Part shown: positions 1 to 8,315 of the stretch, piece after piece | How the letters are laid out: every line of letters starts with the position of its first letter | Position numbering within the stretch: the first letter of the stretch is position 1 | Assembly (NCBI GenBank): GCA_020403265.1 | Contig: JADBXZ010000002.1 | Coordinates: 186,001-250,000 of the forward strand | Direction: 5' to 3' | From: Bacteroidota bacterium | GTDB taxonomy: Bacteria; Bacteroidota; Bacteroidia; B-17B0; Aurantibacillaceae | DNA length: 64,000 bases | Program-made: the position numbers and the translations under genes | The notes under the pieces: generated by a model | Database searches by the model: none | Seen by the model: only the letters and a program-made list of their open reading frames with translations | What the model was told of the DNA's origin: nothing

Positions 1-25
1 ATGTAAATAATTTGTTAGTTTTTAT

Positions 26-979
26 ATGATTAAACCAATTAAGATAATTGAAGTTAAAAGTGAAATAGGTGCCGGAACCAGAGGAAGCAGTATGGGTGTA
101 GATGCTATTAAAATTGCTGCATTGGACTTTGGAAGCCCGTTTTTTAAGCGTTACAAAAGTGTTGAAGTGCCCAACGAGAACCAGTTGTTATTGGAGCCGG
201 TTGTGCATGATTACGCCAAACGGATTAAAGGAATTTACAGTTTAAACGAGCGTATTGCTAAAGAAATCCAAAAAACACTGAAGGCCGAGGAGGTTCCTAT
301 AGTTTTGGCCGGTGATCATAGTTCTGCCTTAGGAACAATAAGTGGGATTCGTATGGCTTATCCTAATAAACGACTTGGAGTTATTTGGATTGATGCTCAT
401 GCTGACTTGCACAGTCCTTACACTACACCAAGTGGTAACATGCACGGTATGCCACTTAGCTGCGTTTTAGGAGAGGATAACAAAGATAGGCAGCAAAATA
501 AGCCTGATGATGAAACGATTGAATATTGGGAAAAACTTAAAAATTTAGGCGGCATTTGTCCAAAAATCAATTATAATGATTTGGTTTTTATAGCTTTACG
601 TGATTTTGAACCACAAGAAGATTATTTAATTAAAAAAAATAAAGTACGCGTTTTTAATCTTCAGGAAATTAGAAAAAAAGCAGTAGAACGTGTAGCTATT
701 GATAGTTTAAATTATCTGGATCATTGCGACTTAATCTACGTTAGTTTTGATGTAGATAGTATGGATAGTCGAATTAGTAGTGGAACCGGAACGCCTGTAC
801 CAAATGGTATTTCTGAAAAAGAGGCTGGTAATTTGATATACTACATTATGCGAAGTAAAAAAATTATTTGTTTTGAAATGGTTGAAATAAACCCAACGCT
901 TGATAAAGAAAATTTAATGGCTGAAAATGCATTCGAAATTCTACAAAAAACAACTAATCAGTTGAGTAACGATTTTTAA
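26..979 (+). CDS. Arginase/agmatinase/formimidoylglutamase family hydrolase
   Basis: This is a binuclear-manganese ureohydrolase that would hydrolyse a guanidino or formimidoyl group (arginine, agmatine or formiminoglutamate) in the cytoplasm. The 317-residue length fits the family. Metal-ligand motifs are visible in order: GDHS near residues 96-99, DAHAD at 123-127, and DVDSMD near 243-248 followed by the glycine-rich GTGTPVPNG segment. The start is the ATG at 26; the 25 bases upstream are too short to show a promoter. The exact substrate cannot be told from the sequence. It sits 9 bases upstream of an ABC exporter gene and has no evident link to the glycan locus further right. Confidence 0.85.
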   Translation: MIKPIKIIEVKSEIGAGTRGSSMGVDAIKIAALDFGSPFFKRYKSVEVPNENQLLLEPVVHDYAKRIKGIYSLNERIAKEIQKTLKAEEVPIVLAGDHSSALGTISGIRMAYPNKRLGVIWIDAHADLHSPYTTPSGNMHGMPLSCVLGEDNKDRQQNKPDDETIEYWEKLKNLGGICPKINYNDLVFIALRDFEPQEDYLIKKNKVRVFNLQEIRKKAVERVAIDSLNYLDHCDLIYVSFDVDSMDSRISSGTGTPVPNGISEKEAGNLIYYIMRSKKIICFEMVEINPTLDKENLMAENAFEILQKTTNQLSNDF

Positions 980-988
980 AAGCAACAA

Positions 989-2722
989 TTGAGGAATCTT
1001 AAACCACTTAACGCCTATTTTTTAAAGTACAAATGGCATTTTGGTGCCGGCGTTTTATTTGTTGCCCTATCTACTATTTTTGGGACTTACCAGGGTGTTA
1101 TTGTTAGAGATGGTACCAATAAAATATTAGAGCTGATTAGTTTAAAACAGGAAATTCCCGGAATGTATTTCTTGATGTTGGCTATTCAGTTAATTGGTTT
1201 TGCCTTAATAAGCGGTTTGTTTATGTTTTTAATGCGGCAGACCATTATTGTAATGAGCAGACATATTGAGTTTGATCAAAAAAATGAGATTTACCGTCAC
1301 TATCAAAGCTTACACACTTCTTTTTTTAAGCAAAACACCACTGGCGATTTAATGAACAGAATAAGTGAAGATGTCGGTAAAGTTCGCATGTACACTGGGC
1401 CGGCCATTATGTATATAGCCAATACAATTGTTACAACGCTTACGGTTTTGGTATTTATGTTCAGTGTAAATACAAAATTAACTCTGCTTGTTTTTTTGCC
1501 ACTACCTATCTTATCTTTTATTATATACAAGGTGAGTGATAAAATTAATAAGCAAAGTGGTTTGGTGCAAAAGGAACTCAGTAATCTTACAACTAAGGCC
1601 CAGGAGAGTTTTAGTGCAATAAGAGTTATAAAAGCCTACGGAAGAGAGGATTTTTTTGAAAAAGAAATGCAAGCTAAAGGCATAGAGTACAAACGAACAG
1701 CTTTAAAACTTAATGCTATAGAATCTTTATTTCATCCGGTTATGATTTTGATGATTGGATTAAGTGTATTAGTTACGGTTTGGATTGGTGGAAAGTTAGC
1801 AATTAATAAACAGATTGAAGCCGGTAACATTACTGAATTTATTTTATACGTTTATAAACTTACATGGCCCTTTGCATCATTGGGTTGGGTAACCTCTTTA
1901 ATACAACGCGCTTCGGCATCTCAAAAACGAATCAATGAATTTTTAAAGGTAGAAACCTTTATAAAAAATATAAATCAAAAAGTGTATGATATTCAGGGTA
2001 ATATAGAATTCAAGAATGTAAGTTTTATTTATCCTGAAAATAATATAAAGGCTCTAAATAATGTTAGTTTTTCTCTTAAAGCGGGCGAAATGCTTGGTAT
2101 TACGGGTCCTGTTGGTTGTGGTAAAACAACTTTACTTAACTTAATAACCCGAAAATACGATTCTACTTCAGGTGAAATAATTATTGATGGTGTTTCAATA
2201 CAGAATCATAACTTAAATTTATTGCGTAAAAATTTAGCGGTAGTGCCTCAGGATGTTTTTTTATTTAGTGACACTGTATACAACAACATCGCTTTTGGCG
2301 TTGAATCTACTTCAAAAGACGAAGTAGAAGCTTACGCTAAAAAAGCAGCGGTTCACTCTAATATCCTAGAGTTTAAAGATGCATACGAAACAGTGGTTGG
2401 CGAGAGAGGGGTTACCTTAAGTGGGGGACAAAAGCAAAGAATATCCATAGCTAGGGCATTAATTGTAAAACCTAAACTTTTAATGTTTGATGATTGCCTT
2501 AGTGCTGTTGACACAGAAACAGAGGAAGAAATAATTAAGGAGTTGAAATCTGAAATGAGAGGTAAAACAAGTATAATTGTAAGTCATCGTTTAAGCAGCA
2601 TACAACACGCCAATCATATCATTTATTTACAAGATGGAGCTATATTGGAGCAAGGCACACATGCAGAACTCATGGCTTTGAACAAGTCATACGCTAAATT
2701 ATATCAATTGCAGAATAATTAG
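989..2722 (+). CDS. MsbA-like ABC exporter, fused membrane and ATPase domains
   Basis: A 577-residue half-size ABC exporter that probably works as a homodimer in the inner membrane and moves a lipid, peptide or drug. The N-terminal half has about six hydrophobic segments (residues about 15-310). The C-terminal ATPase carries a Walker A motif (GPVGCGKTT, near residue 373), the LSGGQKQR signature (near 477), Walker B (LLMFDD, near 497) and the switch histidine in VSHR. The start chosen is the TTG at 989, which gives a full-length first transmembrane region; no ATG lies nearby. It follows the arginase-family gene by 9 bases, suggesting cotranscription, and converges with glyA. The substrate is unknown. 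Confidence 0.88.
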   Translation: MRNLKPLNAYFLKYKWHFGAGVLFVALSTIFGTYQGVIVRDGTNKILELISLKQEIPGMYFLMLAIQLIGFALISGLFMFLMRQTIIVMSRHIEFDQKNEIYRHYQSLHTSFFKQNTTGDLMNRISEDVGKVRMYTGPAIMYIANTIVTTLTVLVFMFSVNTKLTLLVFLPLPILSFIIYKVSDKINKQSGLVQKELSNLTTKAQESFSAIRVIKAYGREDFFEKEMQAKGIEYKRTALKLNAIESLFHPVMILMIGLSVLVTVWIGGKLAINKQIEAGNITEFILYVYKLTWPFASLGWVTSLIQRASASQKRINEFLKVETFIKNINQKVYDIQGNIEFKNVSFIYPENNIKALNNVSFSLKAGEMLGITGPVGCGKTTLLNLITRKYDSTSGEIIIDGVSIQNHNLNLLRKNLAVVPQDVFLFSDTVYNNIAFGVESTSKDEVEAYAKKAAVHSNILEFKDAYETVVGERGVTLSGGQKQRISIARALIVKPKLLMFDDCLSAVDTETEEEIIKELKSEMRGKTSIIVSHRLSSIQHANHIIYLQDGAILEQGTHAELMALNKSYAKLYQLQNN

Positions 2723-2729
2723 TTTCTAG

Positions 2730-4010
2730 TTATTCCCCCTTAAACAAAGGGAATTTAACCATCATGGTATTCACCTTCTTTTTAACTTTTGCAAGCTCTT
2801 TTGCGTTGTCTTTATTCATTAACACCTGGTGAATTAAATCTACTACTTTTAAGCAGTCTTTTTCTTTCAATCCTCTTGTAGTGATAGCGGGGCTGCCAAT
2901 TCTTATTCCGGATGTAACAAATGCTGATTTATCATCAAATGGTACCATGTTTTTGTTAACAGTAATATTAACCTGTTCCAAGGCTGCAAGCGCCTCTTTA
3001 CCATTAAGGTTTTTATTTCTTAAGTCAATTAAGAACATATGATTGTCGGTGCCTTTACTTACAATGTTATAACCTAAATCCATAAAGCCTTTAGCCATGG
3101 TTTGTGAGTTTTTCACTAACTGGATGCAATAGTGCAAATAGTCATCAGTTAATGCCTCGCCGTATGCAACTGCTTTTGCAGCAATAACGTGTTCTAAAGG
3201 CCCACCTTGTGTGCCTGGGAATACAGCCATGTCTAACAAATGACTCATTAGTTTTAACTCTCCTTTAGGTGTTTTTTCACCAAATGGATTTTCAAAATCT
3301 TTACCCATCAAAATCATACCGCCTCTTGGTCCACGCAATGTTTTATGGGTAGTTGTAGTTACAATATGGCAATGTGGAATAGGGTCATTTAAAATTCCTT
3401 TGGCAATTAAACCGCTTGGATGTGATATATCTGCTAATAAAATAGCGCCAACTTTATCGGCAATGTTTCTAAAACGGGCATAATCCCAATCGCGAGAATA
3501 AGCACTGGCGCCGCAAATAATTAATTTAGGCTTTTCTGTTAAAGCTGTTTTTTCAATCGTATCGTAATTTAGACGACCTGTTTGTTTATCAACACCATAA
3601 AAAGTAGCTCTGTAGAGTTTACCTGAAAAGTTCACAGGTGAACCATGTGTTAAGTGTCCGCCATGACTAAGGTCAAACCCTAAAATTGTATCACCGGGTT
3701 TTATGCAGGCTAACATTACAGCAGCATTAGCTTGTGCGCCTGAATGTGGTTGAACGTTTGCCCATGCTGCACCGAATAAAGTTTTGGCACGATCAATGGC
3801 AAGCTGCTCAATCTTATCAACCACCTCACAACCACCATAGTAACGCTTAAAAGGCAAACCTTCGGCGTATTTGTTGGTTAATACACTGCCCATGGCTTGC
3901 ATAATTTGTTTGCTAACATAATTTTCGCTTGCAATTAATTCAATGCCTTCTGTTTGGCGGTGCAACTCTTCTTTTATCAGTTTAAAAATACTTGTGTCTC
4001 TTTTAATCAT
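2730..4010 (-). CDS. glyA: Serine hydroxymethyltransferase
   Basis: A PLP enzyme that interconverts serine and glycine with transfer of the one-carbon unit to tetrahydrofolate. The 426-residue length is typical. The PLP lysine is K223 in the [14 protein letters not shown] motif; the N-terminal ELIASEN and the KYAEG segments are also characteristic. Its ATG overlaps the stop of the upstream XrtF-associated gene by four bases (ATGA), so this housekeeping gene is probably the last cistron of the XrtF operon. It ends only 7 bases from the convergent ABC exporter gene. The identification is firm. Confidence 0.97.
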   Translation of the reverse strand: MIKRDTSIFKLIKEELHRQTEGIELIASENYVSKQIMQAMGSVLTNKYAEGLPFKRYYGGCEVVDKIEQLAIDRAKTLFGAAWANVQPHSGAQANAAVMLACIKPGDTILGFDLSHGGHLTHGSPVNFSGKLYRATFYGVDKQTGRLNYDTIEKTALTEKPKLIICGASAYSRDWDYARFRNIADKVGAILLADISHPSGLIAKGILNDPIPHCHIVTTTTHKTLRGPRGGMILMGKDFENPFGEKTPKGELKLMSHLLDMAVFPGTQGGPLEHVIAAKAVAYGEALTDDYLHYCIQLVKNSQTMAKGFMDLGYNIVSKGTDNHMFLIDLRNKNLNGKEALAALEQVNITVNKNMVPFDDKSAFVTSGIRIGSPAITTRGLKEKDCLKVVDLIHQVLMNKDNAKELAKVKKKVNTMMVKFPLFKGE

Positions 4011-4492
4011 AATTCTGTTTTTTTATTGAGCGTATTGTTTAATTCGTTTGCAGCTACCAGTAAAATAAAAACAATAGGAGATTGAGCAATTCCCAAAAGC
4101 CAGCGACTAAAGGTGTACTCATTGTCTTGTAATCTATTGTTAATTAAATAACCATAAAGCATACTAGCAGAGGCTAAAGTTAATAAAAGCAAATAACAAA
4201 AATTTAAAAATTTGAGGTTTTTTTTATAATTTAAGGTATAAAGTGCTATATAGTTTAATCCGTAAAAAAGACTAACAGAAGCAATTGTAAAAATATATTT
4301 TGAATAGTATAGTGTTGAATAGCTCAATTGATTAAAAGGTTGCATTATAGATGCTATAGAAACACCTTCATTAATTTGATTGTAGTATTTTTGATAAAGA
4401 ATAATATTAAGTTGAACAAAGAAAAACTCTCTGAAATACCCTACGATTCCAAATAATACAAAGAGAAAAAGAAGTTTTAATTTAATGTTCAT
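4007..4492 (-). CDS. Exosortase F system-associated membrane protein
   Basis: A 161-residue hydrophobic protein with about four to five predicted membrane segments (around residues 8-25, 60-85, 95-113 and 132-150). It overlaps xrtF upstream and glyA downstream by four bases each, so the three are almost certainly cotranscribed. The position, size and membrane topology match the family annotated in Flavobacteriia as an exosortase F system-associated protein. Its biochemical role is not established; a helper for XrtF or for substrate presentation is an inference from constant co-occurrence. No catalytic motif is visible. Confidence 0.75.
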   Translation of the reverse strand: MNIKLKLLFLFVLFGIVGYFREFFFVQLNIILYQKYYNQINEGVSIASIMQPFNQLSYSTLYYSKYIFTIASVSLFYGLNYIALYTLNYKKNLKFLNFCYLLLLTLASASMLYGYLINNRLQDNEYTFSRWLLGIAQSPIVFILLVAANELNNTLNKKTEL

Positions 4493-5013
4493 TTTAATTT
4501 AGAAATCTTGTTAGCCCAAATCATCCAAAAGTAAAAAATGAATGCGTAAACGAAGAATGTAAATGTATACGTGTGGTTAAACTGCAATGTTTGCGGGGCT
4601 TTAAGCGAGATAATAGACAATGCAACAACCCTTAAAATATTTAACCCATGAATGATTAATATACCTGCGGGAATAAACCAAAGTTTATGTTTCCATTTGC
4701 CCGGATAGGCAAAAACAAAACTTACAAATAGGTTAAATAAAGAGATTGCGTTGCAATTAGAGCCTACCCAAACCCCATTAGATCCGTCAATTCCTACAAC
4801 CTGCACATCACGATCTTGCATAACCGTAAACGTTTTAAAGCCCAAAATTTGTAAAGTATTTTCAGCGGCTTGTATTATGCTACCAATAAATTTCTGATCA
4901 TAATACGTGTATCTTTTGATGATAAAAGTGTGAGCTAAGTATAAGGAGAGATACGTAAGACCAGCAATTATTAAAAACCTTGCAAAAGCATTTTTAATAA
5001 ATTGGTTTGACAT
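4489..5013 (-). CDS. xrtF: Exosortase family protein XrtF
   Basis: An integral membrane cysteine transpeptidase-like protein of the exosortase/archaeosortase superfamily, expected to recognise and cut a C-terminal tripartite sorting signal. The 174 residues carry the superfamily triad: C87 in the GSNCNAISLF segment, R128 in NILRVVAL and H147 in FNHTYTF, each in or beside a hydrophobic helix. The short length, without the long N-terminal region of EpsH-type exosortases, fits XrtF. It lies 6 bases after the PID-CTERM gene and overlaps the XrtF-associated gene by four bases. The family assignment is strong; its physiological role is not experimentally settled as far as I know. Confidence 0.88.
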   Translation of the reverse strand: MSNQFIKNAFARFLIIAGLTYLSLYLAHTFIIKRYTYYDQKFIGSIIQAAENTLQILGFKTFTVMQDRDVQVVGIDGSNGVWVGSNCNAISLFNLFVSFVFAYPGKWKHKLWFIPAGILIIHGLNILRVVALSIISLKAPQTLQFNHTYTFTFFVYAFIFYFWMIWANKISKLK

Positions 5014-5019
5014 TAATTT

Positions 5020-5226
5020 TTAAAGTATATTTTTTTTAGAACTTAAAATTTTCTTGGCGCCATACGCAACACCTGCAGCCACTAAAAGACCAATACCACC
5101 ATCGATAGGAACACATGGTGGAGGCCAACAACTGGGGCCACCTCCTGGAGGTGGCGGGGGAGCTGCATTTGTAATAAAATGAAAACTTAGAAATAAAATG
5201 AAAATAAGTATGACTTTTTTGATCAT
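5020..5226 (-). CDS. PID-CTERM sorting-domain peptide, probable XrtF substrate
   Basis: A 68-residue precursor. Residues 1-21 form a Sec signal peptide (MIKK, then a hydrophobic run ending TNAA). Residues 22-39 are a proline/glycine linker with two cysteines (C33, C38). P40-I41-D42 starts the sorting signal, followed by a glycine-rich hydrophobic helix (about 43-58) and a basic tail with KK and SSKK. The frame stays open upstream to 5343, but the ATG at 5226 starts exactly at the signal peptide, whereas the longer form would add 39 unrelated residues and overlap the divergent gene. It is the first gene of the xrtF operon. The cargo left after both cleavages would be only about 20 residues, so its function is unknown. 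Confidence 0.82.
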   Translation of the reverse strand: MIKKVILIFILFLSFHFITNAAPPPPPGGGPSCWPPPCVPIDGGIGLLVAAGVAYGAKKILSSKKNIL

Positions 5227-5231
5227 AATCG

Positions 5232-5263
5232 CAAATATAGATAAAAGATTCCTTTTAGGCAAA
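5232..5263 (-). promoter_or_regulatory. Candidate Bacteroidota-type promoter for the xrtF operon
   Basis: Read on the minus strand, TTTG (5263-5260) is followed after 20 bases by TATATTTG (5239-5232), a full match to the TTTG / TAnnTTTG pattern known for the primary sigma factor of Bacteroidota. The ATG at 5226 begins only six bases after the -7 box, so transcription would start at or next to the start codon, giving a leaderless or nearly leaderless mRNA. This is predicted from sequence only. Confidence 0.5.
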
Positions 5264-5307
5264 CAAATTAGTCTAAATAAGTCAATTAAAAATAAGAAAA
5301 TATCAAC

Positions 5308-5315
5308 TATATTTG
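5308..5315 (+). promoter_or_regulatory. Possible -7 box before the wzc-like gene
   Basis: TATATTTG matches the TAnnTTTG -7 consensus and overlaps the TTG that could serve as start codon. The GTG at 5322 lies seven bases after it, in the same frame. I see no TTTG at the right -33 distance, so this is weak evidence on its own. Confidence 0.3.
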
Positions 5316-7706
5316 AACCTCGTGTCTGCACCGAAAAGTTCAATAGTTAGCCAAAAAGACCTTAATTTATTAATTAGGATAGTTAAGGATAATTGGTGGG
5401 TTCCTGTTATTATACTGCCAATTATATATGGTATAGCTCAATTCTATAGTTACCGTTTAACTGATGTTTATGAAGTGAGTACGCAGTTGTTAGTTAAAGT
5501 GAATGATACATACTACAATAGTAATGTTGTTAATGAGAAAAGCTTTTACGATTACGGTAGTTATGTTGATAATTTGAACGAACAAAGAATTCTTCAGTCA
5601 TATGATTTAATTGGTGATGTAATTGACAAAAATATGGAGGCTATACAGGTTTCGTATTACATTGTTGGTAAGGTAAAGAAGAAAGAGGAATTTACCGGAA
5701 TGCCTTTTAAAATAAAGGTTAATACTTTGAGAGACGATTTGTATGAACAGTTTATTGATTTAAAAATTGTAAGCGAAGAGGACTATGAACTTTACATTGG
5801 TACTGGAGTAAATCAAATTGTTAAGAAGGGAAAACTAAATAAGCCACTGGTCGACCTAGACCTTAGTATAGAAATTAACAAGTCAAGTGAGTACTTAAAT
5901 TTCAACTTTGCAAACTTAAAAGATGTTTTTTATCAAGTTGTTTTTCATTCACGGGATTATTTGATATCAACTATGCAATCCAATCTTTCGATTCAAAATC
6001 CTGATTATACGAATATTCTCGTAATCAATTTGAAGGATTTCATCCCACAAAGAGCTGCAATTCTGCTTGATACACTTAATGATGTTTATAAGAATGCAAG
6101 AATTCAAACTAAAATTGATTTGAATAATCGAACTATTGAATACATTGATAAGCAGATTGATGAAATCAGTTTTTCATTGAATAGTATCGAAGACACGATG
6201 CAGAGTTACAAGATACGAAAAGACATCATTGATTTAAGTTGGCAACAAGCTGATTTCCTCAATAAAATTTCCAACTTTGAAGCATCTAAAACATCTTTAA
6301 ACTTAGAAGTTGCCGCATTGAATGATCTTGAAGAGTACATTATTAAAGATAAGGACCCCCAGTTCTTGCCCCCCAGTGTTTTTATAACTGAGAAAGGTGG
6401 CTTTATGACCACAGCAGCAATAGATCTTTACTCAAAACAAATAGAATTAAATAAACTCTATAATTCAACTAAAGAAGTCAATCCTAATATTGTTGATTTG
6501 AAAAATTCTATCAAAAAAACAAAACAAGATTTATTAGTTTACATAAATAACACGCGGAATGCAACGGCTGAAAAAATTAAGGATGTTGAAAGTCAAATAA
6601 CTAATTATGTTCAAGGGGCCAGGCAAATCCCTGAAAAGTTGAGAAACGTTAATAGTATTCAAAGAAAAGCCAGCGTTAACGAGGCTTTGTATAATTTCTT
6701 GTTAGAAAAGAGAGCAAACACTAAAATAGCCAAGGCCAGTATTATACCGGATGTAAAAGTAGTCGAGTCTCCAAGAGAAACCGGAGTTGTAGAGCCAAAT
6801 AAACCACAAATTGTTAAATCATTTTTGAGTTTTGGAATCCTTTTATCAATTGGTATTATTTTGATGAGAGCTTTTTTCTTATCTAAAATTAAGAGTATTG
6901 AGCATTTAAAAGAAATTACGGAAATTCCTATTTTAGGTATTTTACCAAGAATCAAAATCAATGAAGGAATTATTGTTCATGAGATGCCTAATTCCCATGC
7001 AGGCGAATCTTTTCGGAATTTGCAAACCAACCTACGTTATGCTTCTATTGACAATGATTCAAGATCTTATTTGGTTACATCCTATTTGCCCGGAGAAGGG
7101 AAAACTTTCACCAGCGTTAACTTAGCTACTTTATTGGCAAAAAGCGGTAAGAAAACCGTTATATTAGAATTAGATTTACATAAACCAAGAGTTTATAAGG
7201 CTTTTAACCTTAATCCACAGATAACCGGCATCACAACTTATGTAGTTGGCAATTCTAATTTTGAAGAGATAGTGAAGGAAACTAAAATAGACAATCTCTT
7301 TGCAGTTTATAGCGGACCAATTCCGCCAAACCCATCAGAATTCGTGTTATCTGATAAGTTACGTCAACTCATCGAAGAATTGAAACAAAAATTTGATTAC
7401 CTTATTATTGACACACCTCCAGCCGGATTGCTCTCAGATTCATTATATTTAATGCAGTACGTAGATTCTACAATTTTCGTATTAAACGCTTCCTCGTCAA
7501 CTAAAAAAGTAGTAAAGTTTGTCGAAAATATTGTTCAGGAGAATAAAATTAAAAACCTCTTTTTTGTGTTAAATGGCGTCGCTAAATCTCTGAAACGTTA
7601 TTATTATCAAGGTTATGGCTATGGCTATGGCTATGGCTATGGCTATGGCTATGGTTACGGCTACGGTTATGGCAGAAAGAAATCCGGTAAATCCAACACA
7701 AATTAA
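5313..7706 (+). CDS. Wzc-like polysaccharide co-polymerase / BY-kinase
   Basis: An inner-membrane chain-length regulator fused to a bacterial tyrosine autokinase (797 residues). A transmembrane helix lies near residues 25-45, then a long periplasmic coiled-coil region (including about 265-460), a second helix near 503-523, and a cytosolic kinase with Walker A (PGEGKT, near 593), Walker A' (LELDLHKP, near 616) and Walker B (LIIDTPP, near 696). The C-terminus holds the expected tyrosine cluster: three tyrosines, then ten Gly-Tyr repeats, then a basic tail. The start is uncertain: TTG at 5313 or GTG at 5322; a TATATTTG box overlaps the TTG and favours the GTG. It opens the glycan locus. Confidence 0.92.
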   Translation: MNLVSAPKSSIVSQKDLNLLIRIVKDNWWVPVIILPIIYGIAQFYSYRLTDVYEVSTQLLVKVNDTYYNSNVVNEKSFYDYGSYVDNLNEQRILQSYDLIGDVIDKNMEAIQVSYYIVGKVKKKEEFTGMPFKIKVNTLRDDLYEQFIDLKIVSEEDYELYIGTGVNQIVKKGKLNKPLVDLDLSIEINKSSEYLNFNFANLKDVFYQVVFHSRDYLISTMQSNLSIQNPDYTNILVINLKDFIPQRAAILLDTLNDVYKNARIQTKIDLNNRTIEYIDKQIDEISFSLNSIEDTMQSYKIRKDIIDLSWQQADFLNKISNFEASKTSLNLEVAALNDLEEYIIKDKDPQFLPPSVFITEKGGFMTTAAIDLYSKQIELNKLYNSTKEVNPNIVDLKNSIKKTKQDLLVYINNTRNATAEKIKDVESQITNYVQGARQIPEKLRNVNSIQRKASVNEALYNFLLEKRANTKIAKASIIPDVKVVESPRETGVVEPNKPQIVKSFLSFGILLSIGIILMRAFFLSKIKSIEHLKEITEIPILGILPRIKINEGIIVHEMPNSHAGESFRNLQTNLRYASIDNDSRSYLVTSYLPGEGKTFTSVNLATLLAKSGKKTVILELDLHKPRVYKAFNLNPQITGITTYVVGNSNFEEIVKETKIDNLFAVYSGPIPPNPSEFVLSDKLRQLIEELKQKFDYLIIDTPPAGLLSDSLYLMQYVDSTIFVLNASSSTKKVVKFVENIVQENKIKNLFFVLNGVAKSLKRYYYQGYGYGYGYGYGYGYGYGYGYGRKKSGKSNTN
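7611..7670 (+). repeat. Ten in-frame hexanucleotide repeats encoding (Gly-Tyr)10
   Basis: Ten consecutive 6-base units, six of them identical GGCTAT (7617-7652) flanked by GGTTAT, GGTTAC and GGCTAC variants, encode the Gly-Tyr tail of the Wzc-like kinase. Because the unit is two codons, gain or loss of units keeps the frame and changes only the number of tyrosines. Confidence 0.95.
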
Positions 7707-7732
7707 ATTTCACAAAAAATTTGTTTATTTTT
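7698..7732 (+). terminator. Weak AT-only hairpin and T-rich run after the wzc-like gene
   Basis: ACAAATT (7698-7704) pairs perfectly with AATTTGT (7718-7724) across a 13-base loop and is followed by a T-rich stretch. The stem has one GC pair and overlaps the stop codon of the gene. It could be a weak terminator, but it also overlaps the candidate -33 element of the next gene. Confidence 0.25.
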
Positions 7733-7751
7733 AAAAAAATGAGTAAAATTG
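7720..7751 (+). promoter_or_regulatory. Candidate promoter for the winged-helix gene
   Basis: TTTG at 7720-7723, a 20-base spacer, then TAAAATTG at 7744-7751, which differs from TAnnTTTG at one position. The start codon at 7762 lies ten bases further. The predicted -7 box is enclosed by a palindrome (7741-7757), so regulation at this site is plausible. Confidence 0.4.
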
Positions 7752-7757
7752 TTACTC
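7741..7757. promoter_or_regulatory. Palindromic candidate operator over the -7 box
   Basis: GAGTAA-AATTG-TTACTC is a perfect 6-base inverted repeat with a 5-base centre. It covers the predicted -7 element and transcription start of the downstream winged-helix gene. The location suggests an operator, possibly autoregulatory; a small hairpin in DNA or RNA is the alternative reading. Confidence 0.35.
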
Positions 7758-7761
7758 GTTT

Positions 7762-8295
7762 ATGCTCGAAGCACTCATAACTTCTAAGACTAGAATTAAA
7801 ATTTTAGTCAAGTTCTTCCTAAATCATAATTCTTCATCTTATTTAAGAGGGTTAGAAGAAGAGCTGAATGAATCAACGAATTCTATTAGATTGGAACTAA
7901 ATCGCTTTGAGAAAGCAGGTTTCTTGAATTCATACACTTCAGGAAATAAAAAATTATTTAAGGCTAATACTAATCACCCTTTGTTTTTTGATATACAAAA
8001 CATTGTTAAGAAGATGGTTGGGATTGATTATGTTTTGGATTACACACTTAAGCGCATTGGGAATTTAGAAATGGTTTATCTGGTTGGTGATTTGGCCAGC
8101 GGAGTTGATAACAAAACTATTCAGTTAGTTTTGATTGGCGATATTAACAATGCTTATTTGGAAGAATTAGTACCTAAGGCGGAAAAAAAGCTTGATAAAA
8201 AAATTATATTAGAAGTGGTTAAAAACCACGAAGAGTTTATCGAAAAACATACTCAAAATCCGAATGCCGAAACCCTCTTGGTGTGGCGTAAATAG
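7762..8295 (+). CDS. Winged-helix DNA-binding protein (ArsR/MarR-like N-terminus)
   Basis: A 177-residue protein. Residues about 1-75 read as a winged helix: MLEALITSKTRIKIL, then a helix-turn-helix with LRGLEEELNES as the first helix and SIRLELNRFEKAGFL as the recognition helix, then a wing with SGNKKLFKAN. Residues about 95-177 resemble the nucleotidyltransferase-like C-terminal domain seen on such regulators in Bacteroidota (VYLVGDLASG, then VLIGDI), but I see no convincing catalytic set. It sits between the Wzc-like gene and the UpxY antiterminator, which points to control of the glycan locus. Its ligand and target are unknown; a palindrome lies over its own promoter. Confidence 0.7.
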   Translation: MLEALITSKTRIKILVKFFLNHNSSSYLRGLEEELNESTNSIRLELNRFEKAGFLNSYTSGNKKLFKANTNHPLFFDIQNIVKKMVGIDYVLDYTLKRIGNLEMVYLVGDLASGVDNKTIQLVLIGDINNAYLEELVPKAEKKLDKKIILEVVKNHEEFIEKHTQNPNAETLLVWRK

Positions 8296-8315
8296 TGGGA
8301 TTAGAGACATTTTTA

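Noticed and set aside
1-25. End of an upstream gene
   Set aside because: Too short to support any reading; no domain or motif can be seen.
2734-2757. ATTCCC/GGGAAT hairpin as a bidirectional terminator between the converging genes
   Set aside because: Only six pairs with an 11-base loop, mostly inside the glyA coding sequence, and no T run.
5020-5343. Longer 107-residue form of the PID-CTERM peptide
   Set aside because: It would overlap the divergent wzc-like gene and put 39 unrelated residues ahead of a clear signal peptide; the ATG at 5226 is the better start.
7611-7670. CRISPR-like or noncoding tandem repeat
   Set aside because: The hexamers are in frame within a kinase tail where tyrosine clusters are expected, and there are no spacers.
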